A DNA stretch of 10,406 nt from Candidatus Pelagibacterales bacterium (GTDB taxonomy: Bacteria; Pseudomonadota; Alphaproteobacteria; Pelagibacterales; AG-422-B15). Where the stretch lies: contig JADHQX010000036.1 of assembly GCA_016777745.1 (NCBI GenBank), positions 1-10,406 of the forward strand, in the 5' to 3' direction. The notes under the pieces were generated by a model. The model was not told the origin of the DNA. It saw only the letters and a list, made by a program, of their open reading frames with translations, and ran no database searches. This document shows positions 1 to 6,525 of this stretch, in pieces. A program made the position numbers and the translations under genes. The first letter of the stretch is position 1. Each line of letters starts with the position of its first letter.

Positions 1-803
1 CCCATTTTTTTTGATAGATAGCCAGCATATACATCTCCAAAATTTCCTGTCGGTACTGAAAAATTCATGGGTCTTTTGTCTTGTACTTGGAAGTATGTAT
101 AAAAATAATATACAGCTTGTGCAATAATTCTTGCCCAATTTATTGAATTTACTCCAGACATATTTATTGAGTTAGAAAATTCTTTATCTGCAAACATTGA
201 TTTTACTAAATTTTGGCAATCATCAAAGTTACCTTCAATCGCTATATTAAAGACATTCTTTTCTTTGACTGTCGACATTAGTTTTCTTTGAACGAGTGAA
301 ACTTTTTCATGAGGGTGAAGAACAAATATATTCATATTCTTTTTCCCCTTAATCGCATCTATTGCAGCAGCACCCGTATCTCCAGACGTTGCAACTACAA
401 CATTTATATTTTTATTATTTTTTTTTAGAGAATATTCATAGAAGTTTCCTAACAATTGCATTGCTATATCTTTAAAGGCTAGCGTTGGGCCATGAAAAAG
501 CTCTAAAATCTTAGTATCACCTAATTTAATTAAATCTACGACGTTATCTTTTCTAAATACAGAATATGATTTATCAACAATATCTGACAACTCATTTGCT
601 GTCATAAAGTCACCTATAAATGGGTATATTATTTCTTTTGCTAAATTCTGATAACTCAAGTTACTTAATGCCTTTATTTGTTCAGCACTGTATTTTTTAA
701 CCTCTTTTGGAATAAACAAGCCCCCATCATCTGCAAGCCCTTTAATAAATACTTGCTCAAAGCTATATTCTTTTGAGTTATCCCTGGTGCTTATATACTT
801 CAT
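1..803 (-). CDS. thrC: Threonine synthase, C-terminal part missing
   Basis: Makes L-threonine from O-phospho-L-homoserine with pyridoxal phosphate, the last step of threonine synthesis, in the cytoplasm. Reading from an ATG at 803 gives 267 codons, open to the window edge. The family is usually 430-470 residues, so roughly the last 40% lies outside. The start matches the family N-terminus (MKYISTRD, then a GLADDGGLFIP block at 22-32). The PLP-lysine motif HGPTLAFKD is at 104-112, making Lys111 the likely Schiff-base lysine. The phosphate-binding motif TSGDTGAAA is at 139-147 and a PTGNFGDVYAGY block is near the edge. This is the E. coli-type (fold II, long) threonine synthase. No clear Shine-Dalgarno is seen before the ATG. 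In many Alphaproteobacteria thrC follows surf1 on the same strand. Here it has the same orientation as surf1 but is about 7 kb away. Confidence 0.95.
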   Translation of the reverse strand, partial: MKYISTRDNSKEYSFEQVFIKGLADDGGLFIPKEVKKYSAEQIKALSNLSYQNLAKEIIYPFIGDFMTANELSDIVDKSYSVFRKDNVVDLIKLGDTKILELFHGPTLAFKDIAMQLLGNFYEYSLKKNNKNINVVVATSGDTGAAAIDAIKGKKNMNIFVLHPHEKVSLVQRKLMSTVKEKNVFNIAIEGNFDDCQNLVKSMFADKEFSNSINMSGVNSINWARIIAQAVYYFYTYFQVQDKRPMNFSVPTGNFGDVYAGYLSKKM

Positions 804-964
804 CTAATTAATTTTTTTTAAAATATAAATATATTAATTGTGAAAAATTGGCTAATAAAAATCTTCTTACAAATATAAACTAGTTAAGAATATAATTGTA
901 AATTAATGACTTATTATCTTTTAACTTTAGAATAATTTATATACTCTTTAATGGTAAAGATATA

Positions 965-969
965 GGGGG
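965..969 (+). promoter_or_regulatory. Ribosome binding site selecting a TTG start
   Basis: A GGGGG run lies four bases before the TTG at 974 and is the only G-rich stretch in the 170-base gap upstream. Its position supports TTG 974 as the start of the small membrane protein, since the next in-frame ATG (codon 9) falls inside the first hydrophobic segment. A possible -10 box, TATACT, is at 940-945 but has no convincing -35 partner. Confidence 0.55.
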
Positions 970-973
970 TAAA

Positions 974-1219
974 TTGAGTACAATTGGACTAGTTACAATG
1001 TATCTAATTATTCAGTTAGTAGTATTTTTTTCTATATTACCAATAGATGTTAATCGAAAAAGAAAATTTTTAATCCCAGCAAATGAGGTTGGAGCACCTG
1101 AAAATCCTAAAATTCTTAAAAAGACTTTTTATTCCATTGGTATTACGACTATTATTTTCACAATAATTTGCTTATTGATGAAATATGAATATTTAGATCT
1201 AACAAATATAATCAGTTAA
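974..1219 (+). CDS. DUF1467-type two-helix membrane protein
   Basis: An 81-residue protein starting at TTG, with helices at about 5-24 and 53-70. A polar stretch between them carries a GAPENP motif at 40-45. The sequence, including an ILPIDV motif directly after the first helix, resembles the alphaproteobacterial DUF1467 family as I know it (first helix, a conserved LPF/LPI turn, a short loop with GAP-x-xP, second helix). The function of that family is unknown. The gene diverges from thrC across 170 bases that hold no other gene, and converges with ctaB, the two stop codons being 35 bases apart. It is the only plus-strand gene left of 6330, so it is not part of either oxidase operon. The family call rests on pattern memory, not a search. 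Confidence 0.75.
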   Translation: MSTIGLVTMYLIIQLVVFFSILPIDVNRKRKFLIPANEVGAPENPKILKKTFYSIGITTIIFTIICLLMKYEYLDLTNIIS

Positions 1220-1254
1220 AAAATATTATACCACGACATTTTGAGTCGAAAAAT

Positions 1255-2154
1255 TTAAATAAGACTATCTATTAAAAGTAATACAAAAATTAAAAATAGA
1301 TACAAAATTGAGTAGCCAAAGACTTTTTTTGCTTTCTTTAAATCAAATTTATTTTTTTTATATTGATATAAATCAAAGCAAATAAAATTATAATAAATTG
1401 TAAGAACAAATGCTGGAATCAAATAGATTAAACCTGAAAAATTAATCCAATATGGAAAAATGATGATGGGTAGCATTAATAAAGAATAAATTAGAATGTA
1501 TACTTTTGTTTTTTCTATACCATCAGTCAAAGGTAGCATTGGAATTTTGGCCTTCTTATAATCATCAGCTTTATATAAGCTTAATGCCCAAAAGTGAGAT
1601 GGTGTCCAAAAAAAAATTATCAGAAATAAACTTAATGGTTCTAAACTAATTGTATTAGTTGCTATAGTCCACCCTATAACAGGTGGCAATGCACCAGCAG
1701 CTCCACCGATAACAATGTTTTGTGGTGTTTTTCTTTTTAACCATATTGTGTAAACAAAGAGATAAAAAAATATTGTAAACAATAATAAAGATGCAGATAA
1801 AAAATTTGAAAAATAATTTAATGCTATAACTGAAATAACTGACAGTGACACTCCAAAAGTAAGTGCTTGTTTTCTATTAATTTTACCAGTGGGAATTGGT
1901 CTCAAACATGTCCTAGTCATTAAGGCATCTAAATCTGATTCATACCACATATTTAAACATCCAGCCGCTCCAGCACCAATTGCAACAAAAGTTATACTAA
2001 TGATTGCGTCTAAAGTATTTATATTTGAATTTGAGGTCAAAAATCCAACTGCACAGGTAAATATAACAAGAGACATTACTCTTGGTTTCATCAATAGGTA
2101 TAAAGATTTAATTAATTCATTAAAATCTAGTGAGACAGTTTTTTTTCTAATCAT
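1255..2154 (-). CDS. ctaB: Protohaem IX farnesyltransferase (haem O synthase)
   Basis: Transfers a farnesyl group from farnesyl diphosphate to haem B, making haem O, the precursor of haem A for aa3-type oxidases. It is an integral membrane enzyme of the UbiA prenyltransferase superfamily. The 299-residue length is normal. The first aspartate-rich motif is at 68-82 (N68, E72, D74, D76, then MTRT), followed by RPIPTG at 85-90. The second is at 194-208 (YKADDY, then AKIPMLP). Glu72 stands where many homologues have Asp. The N-terminal LMKPRV block at 21-26 is also typical. About eight or nine hydrophobic segments follow. It is the last gene of the alternative-oxidase operon, 31 bases after the 87-residue gene. 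In most Alphaproteobacteria it lies between coxA and ctaG instead, so this copy has probably been relocated or arrived with the operon. No second copy is visible, although one could lie outside the window. Confidence 0.96.
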   Translation of the reverse strand: MIRKKTVSLDFNELIKSLYLLMKPRVMSLVIFTCAVGFLTSNSNINTLDAIISITFVAIGAGAAGCLNMWYESDLDALMTRTCLRPIPTGKINRKQALTFGVSLSVISVIALNYFSNFLSASLLLFTIFFYLFVYTIWLKRKTPQNIVIGGAAGALPPVIGWTIATNTISLEPLSLFLIIFFWTPSHFWALSLYKADDYKKAKIPMLPLTDGIEKTKVYILIYSLLMLPIIIFPYWINFSGLIYLIPAFVLTIYYNFICFDLYQYKKNKFDLKKAKKVFGYSILYLFLIFVLLLIDSLI

Positions 2155-2185
2155 TTTGGTTAAACGATTATCAGATATGATGTGC

Positions 2186-2449
2186 CTATTCTACATTTAA
2201 TAAAATAAATACTAAAATTGATACCATTCCAATAATAAGAATATGATTTCCTAAATCAAAAATTCCAATTTGCTTATTTTTTTTATCAATGAATCTTCTA
2301 GTAAGAGACATATTGTCATATGGATTAATTGTAATTGCGGGACCTTTGTCTTTTTGCTTCTCTAATTTTAATTGAGTACCAAACCATGTTGCATAAATAA
2401 AAAGTAAAAAAAATATTAAAGCTCCAGCAAGTACAGTGTATCCAGTCAT
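2186..2449 (-). CDS. Unrecognised 87-residue two-helix membrane protein
   Basis: I do not recognise this family. A helix at about 5-25 is followed by a basic, polar loop (QLKLEKQKDKGP at 27-38, then a NPYDNMSLTRRF stretch), and a second helix lies at about 68-85. That gives two membrane spans around a loop of about 40 residues. The ATG at 2449 has a strong GGAGGAT ribosome site inside the last codons of the subunit IV gene, with a 5-base gap between the genes, so it is almost certainly translated as part of the operon. Its place between subunit IV and ctaB suggests a small accessory subunit or assembly factor for the alternative oxidase. That role is inferred from position only. No metal-binding Cys/His cluster is present; the only histidine is His69. 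Confidence 0.85.
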   Translation of the reverse strand: MTGYTVLAGALIFFLLFIYATWFGTQLKLEKQKDKGPAITINPYDNMSLTRRFIDKKNKQIGIFDLGNHILIIGMVSILVFILLNVE

Positions 2450-2454
2450 AAAGT

Positions 2455-2790
2455 CTATCCTCCAGTAATAAAATATAATAATCTTGTAAAAACAGTGTAT
2501 TTTCCTTCAGCTGCCATAAGAATAATAAAACAGGCTATCGCTGTCATTGGCCACAAAAGAACATTTACTAAAGCATATCGCTCCCAAAATAGGTGCATAA
2601 AGAAAGCCATTATTAAACCAGCTTTTAGAAACATAAATATTAAAATTAAAGACCATCTCAATAGCCCTTGGAATGCAAACCAATCAACCATGTACGAAAA
2701 AAAACTTAGTACAAATAAAAGTCCCCAAATCCAAAGATAAATCCCTATCTTTTGAGTTGTTGATTGTTCTTTGTTTTGTGTTTCTTCCAT
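2455..2790 (-). CDS. Cytochrome c oxidase subunit IV, bacterial type
   Basis: A small structural subunit of haem-copper oxidases that stabilises the complex in the membrane. The 111 residues hold a polar N-terminus and three helices at about 16-36, 43-67 and 73-93. The second helix has the hallmark KAGLIMAFFMHL motif (56-67) of the prokaryotic COX4/CyoD family. The ATG at 2790 follows a TAGGAT ribosome site that overlaps the stop codon of the subunit III gene, 9 bases away, so translation is likely coupled. The mitochondrial-type cluster to the right shows no such gene, which fits this being part of the alternative oxidase. Confidence 0.88.
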   Translation of the reverse strand: MEETQNKEQSTTQKIGIYLWIWGLLFVLSFFSYMVDWFAFQGLLRWSLILIFMFLKAGLIMAFFMHLFWERYALVNVLLWPMTAIACFIILMAAEGKYTVFTRLLYFITGG

Positions 2791-2799
2791 AATTTTATC

Positions 2800-3510
2800 C
2801 TACCACAAGTAAAAAAAGGCAAATATAAATACCCACACTAAATCAACAAAATGCCAATAAAGACCTAAAATCTCTATTGCAACATAGTCTGATTTCATTG
2901 TGGTAAAAAAGCCTCTTTTACCTGTATCAAAATCACCTTTAAAAACTTTTCTTGCAAAAATAAATAAAAAAATCACACCAATTGAAACGTGAAATCCATG
3001 AAAGCCTGTAATCATAAAAAAATATGAACCAAATTGTTTTGCTCCAAAAGGATTCTCCCAAGGTCTAACACCTTCATGAATTAATTTTGACCATTCAAAT
3101 ACCTGCATTCCAACAAAAGTAAGGCCGCCAATAGCTGTGGCTAAAATAAGCCAGCCACACATTTTTCTATTTTTTTCATAGCCATACTTAACAGCAAGGG
3201 CCATAGTTCCACTACTTGTAATTAAAACAAATGTCATTATTGCAATTAATAATAATGGAACTGGTGTACTACCTACATGAAGTGAAAAAACTTCACTAGT
3301 GTTTGGCCAATCTACTACAGTAGAGGCTCTTCCTTTCATGTACGAAATCAAAAAACAGCTAAACACAAAAGTATCACTCAGTAAAAAAATCCACATCATG
3401 ACTTTTCCCCACTGAACACCCTTAAACATTGTTTGATCAGAGCCAGTATCTGTAGCCATTCCTTTAAACCCTGGTTTAAGTTCGTAGCCCTCAATTTTCA
3501 CATCAGACAT
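2800..3510 (-). CDS. Cytochrome c oxidase subunit III (alternative oxidase)
   Basis: Subunit III of a haem-copper oxidase, a membrane subunit that stabilises the catalytic core and helps keep proton uptake steady. The 236-residue protein has five helices rather than the seven of the mitochondrial-type protein, resembling CyoC-like short forms. The family acidic position is Asp46 (LLSDTFVFS), where mitochondrial-type proteins have Glu. HGFH is at 171-174 and LYWHFVDLVW at 217-226. A TAGGGAT ribosome site overlaps the stop of the subunit I gene, and the intergenic gap is 10 bases. It differs clearly from the two other subunit III homologues in this window (6526-7206 and 8502-9290), so it is not a recent duplicate of either. 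Confidence 0.93.
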   Translation of the reverse strand: MSDVKIEGYELKPGFKGMATDTGSDQTMFKGVQWGKVMMWIFLLSDTFVFSCFLISYMKGRASTVVDWPNTSEVFSLHVGSTPVPLLLIAIMTFVLITSSGTMALAVKYGYEKNRKMCGWLILATAIGGLTFVGMQVFEWSKLIHEGVRPWENPFGAKQFGSYFFMITGFHGFHVSIGVIFLFIFARKVFKGDFDTGKRGFFTTMKSDYVAIEILGLYWHFVDLVWVFIFAFFYLW

Positions 3511-3520
3511 ATTTTTATCC

Positions 3521-5362
3521 CTAAGTTTTTTCTACCTCTGCGTTAATAACTTCACTTGGTGGCGTTGTTTGGGTTATGTAGTCTTCTTTTGCACCAGGTA
3601 CATTAAAGTCATAAGGCCATCTATGAATAACTGGTAATTTTTCTCCCCAATTACCATGAGTTGGTGGTACATCAGGGGTTAACCATTCTAAAGAATTTGC
3701 CTTCCAAGGGTTTTTGCCAGCTGGTTTTCCAATTTTTAAACTTGTTACAATATTGTAAATAAAAATTAGCTGTGAAAAACCAACAATTAAAGCTGCAATA
3801 GTTATAAACTCGTTCATTCCAACGGCTGAGGTTACATAAGGGCTGTCATACATTTCATAATATCTTCTTGGCACTCCAATAAAACCTAGGTAATGCATTG
3901 GAAAATAAATTGAATAAGCACCTAAGAATGTAAACCAAAAGTGCCACTTACCTAGTTTTTCACTTAACATTCTTCCAGTAACCAAAGGAAACCAATGATA
4001 AACTGCACCCATAATTACCATAAGTGGAGCTATGCCCATGACCATATGAAAATGAGCTATTACAAAATAAGTATCAGATAGTGGAATGTCTACCGCAACA
4101 TTCCCTAAAAAAATTCCAGTAATTCCGCCGTTTACAAAAGTTACAATAAAACCTAAACAAAAAAGCATTACCGTGTTCATTCTAATGTTTGCTCTAAATA
4201 GTGTTATTATCCAGTTATAAACTTTCAATGCAGTTGGCACTGCAATAATAAGTGTGGTTGTTGCAAAGAAAAACCCAAACCAAGGATTCATTCCACTAAC
4301 ATACATATGGTGAGCCCAAACGAAGAAACTTAAAGCTCCTATACCAACAATAGCCCAAACCATCATTCTATATCCAAAAATATTTTTTCTAGCATGAACA
4401 GATAACAAATCTGAAACTATTCCAAAAGCAGGAAGGGCCACAATATAAACTTCAGGGTGGCCAAAAAACCAAAACAAGTGTTGGAAAAGAACAGGACTTC
4501 CTCCCCCATAACTTAGTACTTCTCCTGCTTGGAGAATTGCTGGCATAAAAAAACTAGTCCCAAGCATCTTATCTAGAGTCATCATAATACAACTGACCAA
4601 TAATGCTGGAAAAGCTAACATAGCCAAAGCTGTTGCAGTAAAAATTCCCCATATCGTTAGGGGCATTCTCATTAATGTCATCCCTCTAGTACGGGCTTGT
4701 AAAATTGTAATTATGTAATTTAATCCACCCATAGTAAATCCAATTACAAATAGAGATAAAGAGATAAGCATTAAAATAATTCCCATATTAGCACCAGGAG
4801 TACCTGGCAAAATAGCTTGGGGTGGATAGAGTGTCCATCCTGCACCTGTTGGTCCACCTGGAACAAAAAAGCTAGCCATTAGAACACAGACTGCAATAAA
4901 AAACATCCAGAAGCTAATCATGTTTACATATGGAAAAACCATATCTCTTGCTCCGACCATTAAAGGAATTAAGTAATTTCCAAAACCTCCTAAAAATAAT
5001 GCTGTTAAAAAATAAACAACCATTATCATGCCGTGCATAGTTACAAATTGATAATAATGTTCTGCTGTGATGAATGGAACTAGATCTGGATAGCCCAATT
5101 GTAAACGCATCAACCAAGAAAGTATTAGACCGACTACGCCTGTAAACACGGCAGTAAGAAAATATTGAATGCCTATAACTTTAGCATCCTGACAAAAAAC
5201 CCATTTAGTAATAAAGCTATGCCCGTGATAAAGATCTTGTTCAGGAATTTCTGCAGGTCTTACATAATCAATGTCTTTTGATGGGGTGCCAGAAGAGCCA
5301 GATATGGTTTCTGAAGACTGGGCTTCAAGAGGGGTATTCTGCTGGTTATATTCGTCTGACAT
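3521..5362 (-). CDS. Cytochrome c oxidase subunit I (alternative A-type)
   Basis: Catalytic subunit that reduces oxygen to water and pumps protons; it carries two haems and CuB. The 613-residue protein has all expected ligands: His110 and His439 for the low-spin haem, His437 for the high-spin haem, and His302, His351 and His352 for CuB. Tyr306 lies in the HPEVYI motif (302-307) as the cross-linked tyrosine. The D-channel residues Asn129, Asp140, Asn147 and Glu304 and the K-channel Lys380 are present, so by family rules this is an A1-type proton-pumping oxidase. Asp140 sits in a GARD context instead of the mitochondrial GAPD. Residues 271-289 form an extended loop before the first CuB helix. 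A hydrophilic N-terminal tail of about 50 residues precedes the first helix. The ribosome site AAAGGA precedes the ATG by about seven bases, 18 bases after the subunit II gene. The haem type (a or other) cannot be read from sequence, although ctaB in the operon suggests haem O or A. Confidence 0.96.
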   Translation of the reverse strand: MSDEYNQQNTPLEAQSSETISGSSGTPSKDIDYVRPAEIPEQDLYHGHSFITKWVFCQDAKVIGIQYFLTAVFTGVVGLILSWLMRLQLGYPDLVPFITAEHYYQFVTMHGMIMVVYFLTALFLGGFGNYLIPLMVGARDMVFPYVNMISFWMFFIAVCVLMASFFVPGGPTGAGWTLYPPQAILPGTPGANMGIILMLISLSLFVIGFTMGGLNYIITILQARTRGMTLMRMPLTIWGIFTATALAMLAFPALLVSCIMMTLDKMLGTSFFMPAILQAGEVLSYGGGSPVLFQHLFWFFGHPEVYIVALPAFGIVSDLLSVHARKNIFGYRMMVWAIVGIGALSFFVWAHHMYVSGMNPWFGFFFATTTLIIAVPTALKVYNWIITLFRANIRMNTVMLFCLGFIVTFVNGGITGIFLGNVAVDIPLSDTYFVIAHFHMVMGIAPLMVIMGAVYHWFPLVTGRMLSEKLGKWHFWFTFLGAYSIYFPMHYLGFIGVPRRYYEMYDSPYVTSAVGMNEFITIAALIVGFSQLIFIYNIVTSLKIGKPAGKNPWKANSLEWLTPDVPPTHGNWGEKLPVIHRWPYDFNVPGAKEDYITQTTPPSEVINAEVEKT

Positions 5363-5380
5363 AATTTTCCTTTACATTAT

Positions 5381-6223
5381 TTAATCATTATTTTTAGCAA
5401 TTAAGGTTTTTTTTAATTTATCATTTTCTTGTTTAGCAATTAAATCTGAAAAAGTTTCTTGTTCTTTAATCCAATTTTTATAATTATCTTCACTTTCAAC
5501 TATAACTTTTGCTCTCATGGCGTAATGGCCAACGCCACAATATTCAGCACACAAAACTTCATATTCTCCTATTTTGTTTGGCTCAAACCAATAATAAGAA
5601 ATGATTCCAGGTATAGCATCCATTTTTGCTCTAAATTGCGGGACATAATAATTATGCAAAACATCTAGTGACCTCAATAAAATTTTTACTGGTCTATCTG
5701 TTTTTAGGTGAAGCACATCATCTTGAATTAAAATATCATCTTTTCCATTTGGGTCATCTAAGTTTATTCCAAAAGGATTATCATCAGTAATTTTTTCAAC
5801 TTGCGCTGTACCTAATATTCCATCTTCACCTGGTAATCTATATTGCCATCCCCATTGCCATGCATTCACTTCAACTTGCAGTGCATTTTTTGGGGTATTA
5901 ATATAATTATTATAAACAATCAGACCTGGTGCTAAAAGAGCAATAACTCCAACAGTAGTTGCAATGGTTAATATTTTTTCTAATTTATGATCTTCTGGTT
6001 TGTATTCAACTTTTCGCCCTTCTTTATAAGAAAATTTTAGTATGCAATAAACCATGAACAAACAAACTAAAATAAATACACCACCACCAATCCAAAAAGT
6101 TAAATTAATCGTATCATCCATTGCTCCCCAGTTTGAGGCAATATCTGTCCACCACCATGGCGTAAATATATGGAACAAAACTGAACCAATAATTACTGCT
6201 AAGAATATTATTCCTGCATGCAC
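5381..6223 (-). CDS. Cytochrome c oxidase subunit II, CuA-binding (alternative oxidase)
   Basis: Receives electrons from cytochrome c at a binuclear CuA site facing the periplasm and passes them to subunit I. The 280-residue protein starts at GTG 6223, supported by an AAGGA site six bases upstream. An N-terminal hydrophobic segment (about 4-20) could be a signal or anchor. Helices follow at about 42-63 and 86-106. The motif TPWWWTDIASNWG (21-33) sets it apart from mitochondrial-type proteins. WQWGWQY (122-128) is the electron-entry aromatic patch. The CuA ligands are all present: His190, Cys225, Glu227, Cys229, His233 and Met236. The stretch 141-173 is an acidic Asp-rich insertion before the CuA core. 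There is no fused cytochrome c domain, so a soluble or separate cytochrome c is the likely donor. It is the first gene of the six-gene operon. Confidence 0.95.
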   Translation of the reverse strand: MHAGIIFLAVIIGSVLFHIFTPWWWTDIASNWGAMDDTINLTFWIGGGVFILVCLFMVYCILKFSYKEGRKVEYKPEDHKLEKILTIATTVGVIALLAPGLIVYNNYINTPKNALQVEVNAWQWGWQYRLPGEDGILGTAQVEKITDDNPFGINLDDPNGKDDILIQDDVLHLKTDRPVKILLRSLDVLHNYYVPQFRAKMDAIPGIISYYWFEPNKIGEYEVLCAEYCGVGHYAMRAKVIVESEDNYKNWIKEQETFSDLIAKQENDKLKKTLIAKNND

Positions 6224-6229
6224 AATTTT

Positions 6230-6234
6230 TCCTT
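6230..6234 (-). promoter_or_regulatory. Ribosome binding site for the GTG start of subunit II
   Basis: On the minus strand AAGGA is followed by six bases and then GTG at 6223. An ATG that overlaps this region is in another frame, so this site decides the unusual GTG start. Confidence 0.7.
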
Positions 6235-6248
6235 TGTTACCACACTTA

Positions 6249-6277
6249 ACTATAAAAAAAAATACAGACAGAGTCTA
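6249..6277 (-). promoter_or_regulatory. Candidate promoter of the alternative-oxidase operon
   Basis: On the minus strand a TAGACT box (6272-6277, four of six bases of the -35 consensus) is separated by exactly 17 bases from TATAGT (6249-6254, five of six of the -10 consensus). Transcription would start near 6242, giving a leader of about 20 bases that includes the AAGGA ribosome site. It lies in the 106-base gap between the divergent 63-residue gene and the subunit II gene. No operator-like palindrome stands out. Assignment is by eye only. Confidence 0.45.
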
Positions 6278-6329
6278 AAGAATAATTATTTAGTAAATAT
6301 AGCAATAAAGGCAGTATAATGAATTAAAT

Positions 6330-6521
6330 ATGCTCGGTAAAATTGAAATTTTTGCAGTTATTATTTTTTTAGTTATATTATTTTATTTGGTTATTTCTTT
6401 TGGTGCTGGACTCTTTTCTAAAGAAAAAAAAAATCCTGAAGTGAAAAAATATTTAAGATCTGTAAATATTTTACTAATTTTTATTGCAATAATTGGAACT
6501 ATTTTAATCTTTTTTCTCTAA
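6330..6521 (+). CDS. Small two-helix membrane protein, 63 residues
   Basis: Two hydrophobic helices at about 5-27 and 46-62 flank a short basic loop (SKEKKNPEVKKYLR at 30-43). The layout and length recall the 'twin transmembrane' DUF2909 proteins that sit in the cox-surf1 clusters of many Gammaproteobacteria. The match is loose and I would not assign the family without a profile search. The ATG has no visible ribosome site; a TATAAT at 6315-6320 lies so close that a near-leaderless mRNA is possible. The gene is divergent from the subunit II gene and ends four bases before the end of the subunit III-like gene. It sits alone on the plus strand between two oxidase genes. Helix pattern, length and the neat fit between neighbours favour a real gene, although a chance ORF in AT-rich DNA cannot be excluded. 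Confidence 0.6.
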   Translation: MLGKIEIFAVIIFLVILFYLVISFGAGLFSKEKKNPEVKKYLRSVNILLIFIAIIGTILIFFL

Positions 6522-6525
6522 TTAG

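Noticed and set aside
940..945. TATACT as -10 box of the DUF1467 gene
   Set aside because: No -35 hexamer of reasonable quality lies 16-18 bases upstream, and TATA-like boxes are expected by chance at this base composition.
804..973. Search for an RNA gene or riboswitch upstream of thrC
   Set aside because: The 170 bases are AT-rich with no stable stem, no leader peptide rich in threonine or isoleucine codons on the thrC side and no terminator-like structure.
1234..1248. Possible terminator hairpin (CGAC/GTCG with a 7-base loop) between the convergent DUF1467 and ctaB genes
   Set aside because: The stem is only four base pairs and no T-run follows it directly on either strand, so it is not convincing as an intrinsic terminator.
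1889..2200. Plus-strand open frame of about 100 codons opposite ctaB
   Set aside because: It is antisense to a clearly conserved gene and the product resembles no protein. The same reasoning removes the open frames at 2495-2740, 5459-5668, 6054-6278 and 8468-8653 (plus) and 4914-5117 and 7209-7400 (minus).
3521..5362. Reading the alternative oxidase as a ubiquinol oxidase (cyo type), given the short subunit III and subunit IV
   Set aside because: Subunit II keeps all six CuA ligands (H190, C225, E227, C229, H233, M236), which quinol oxidases have lost, so a cytochrome c-type donor is expected.
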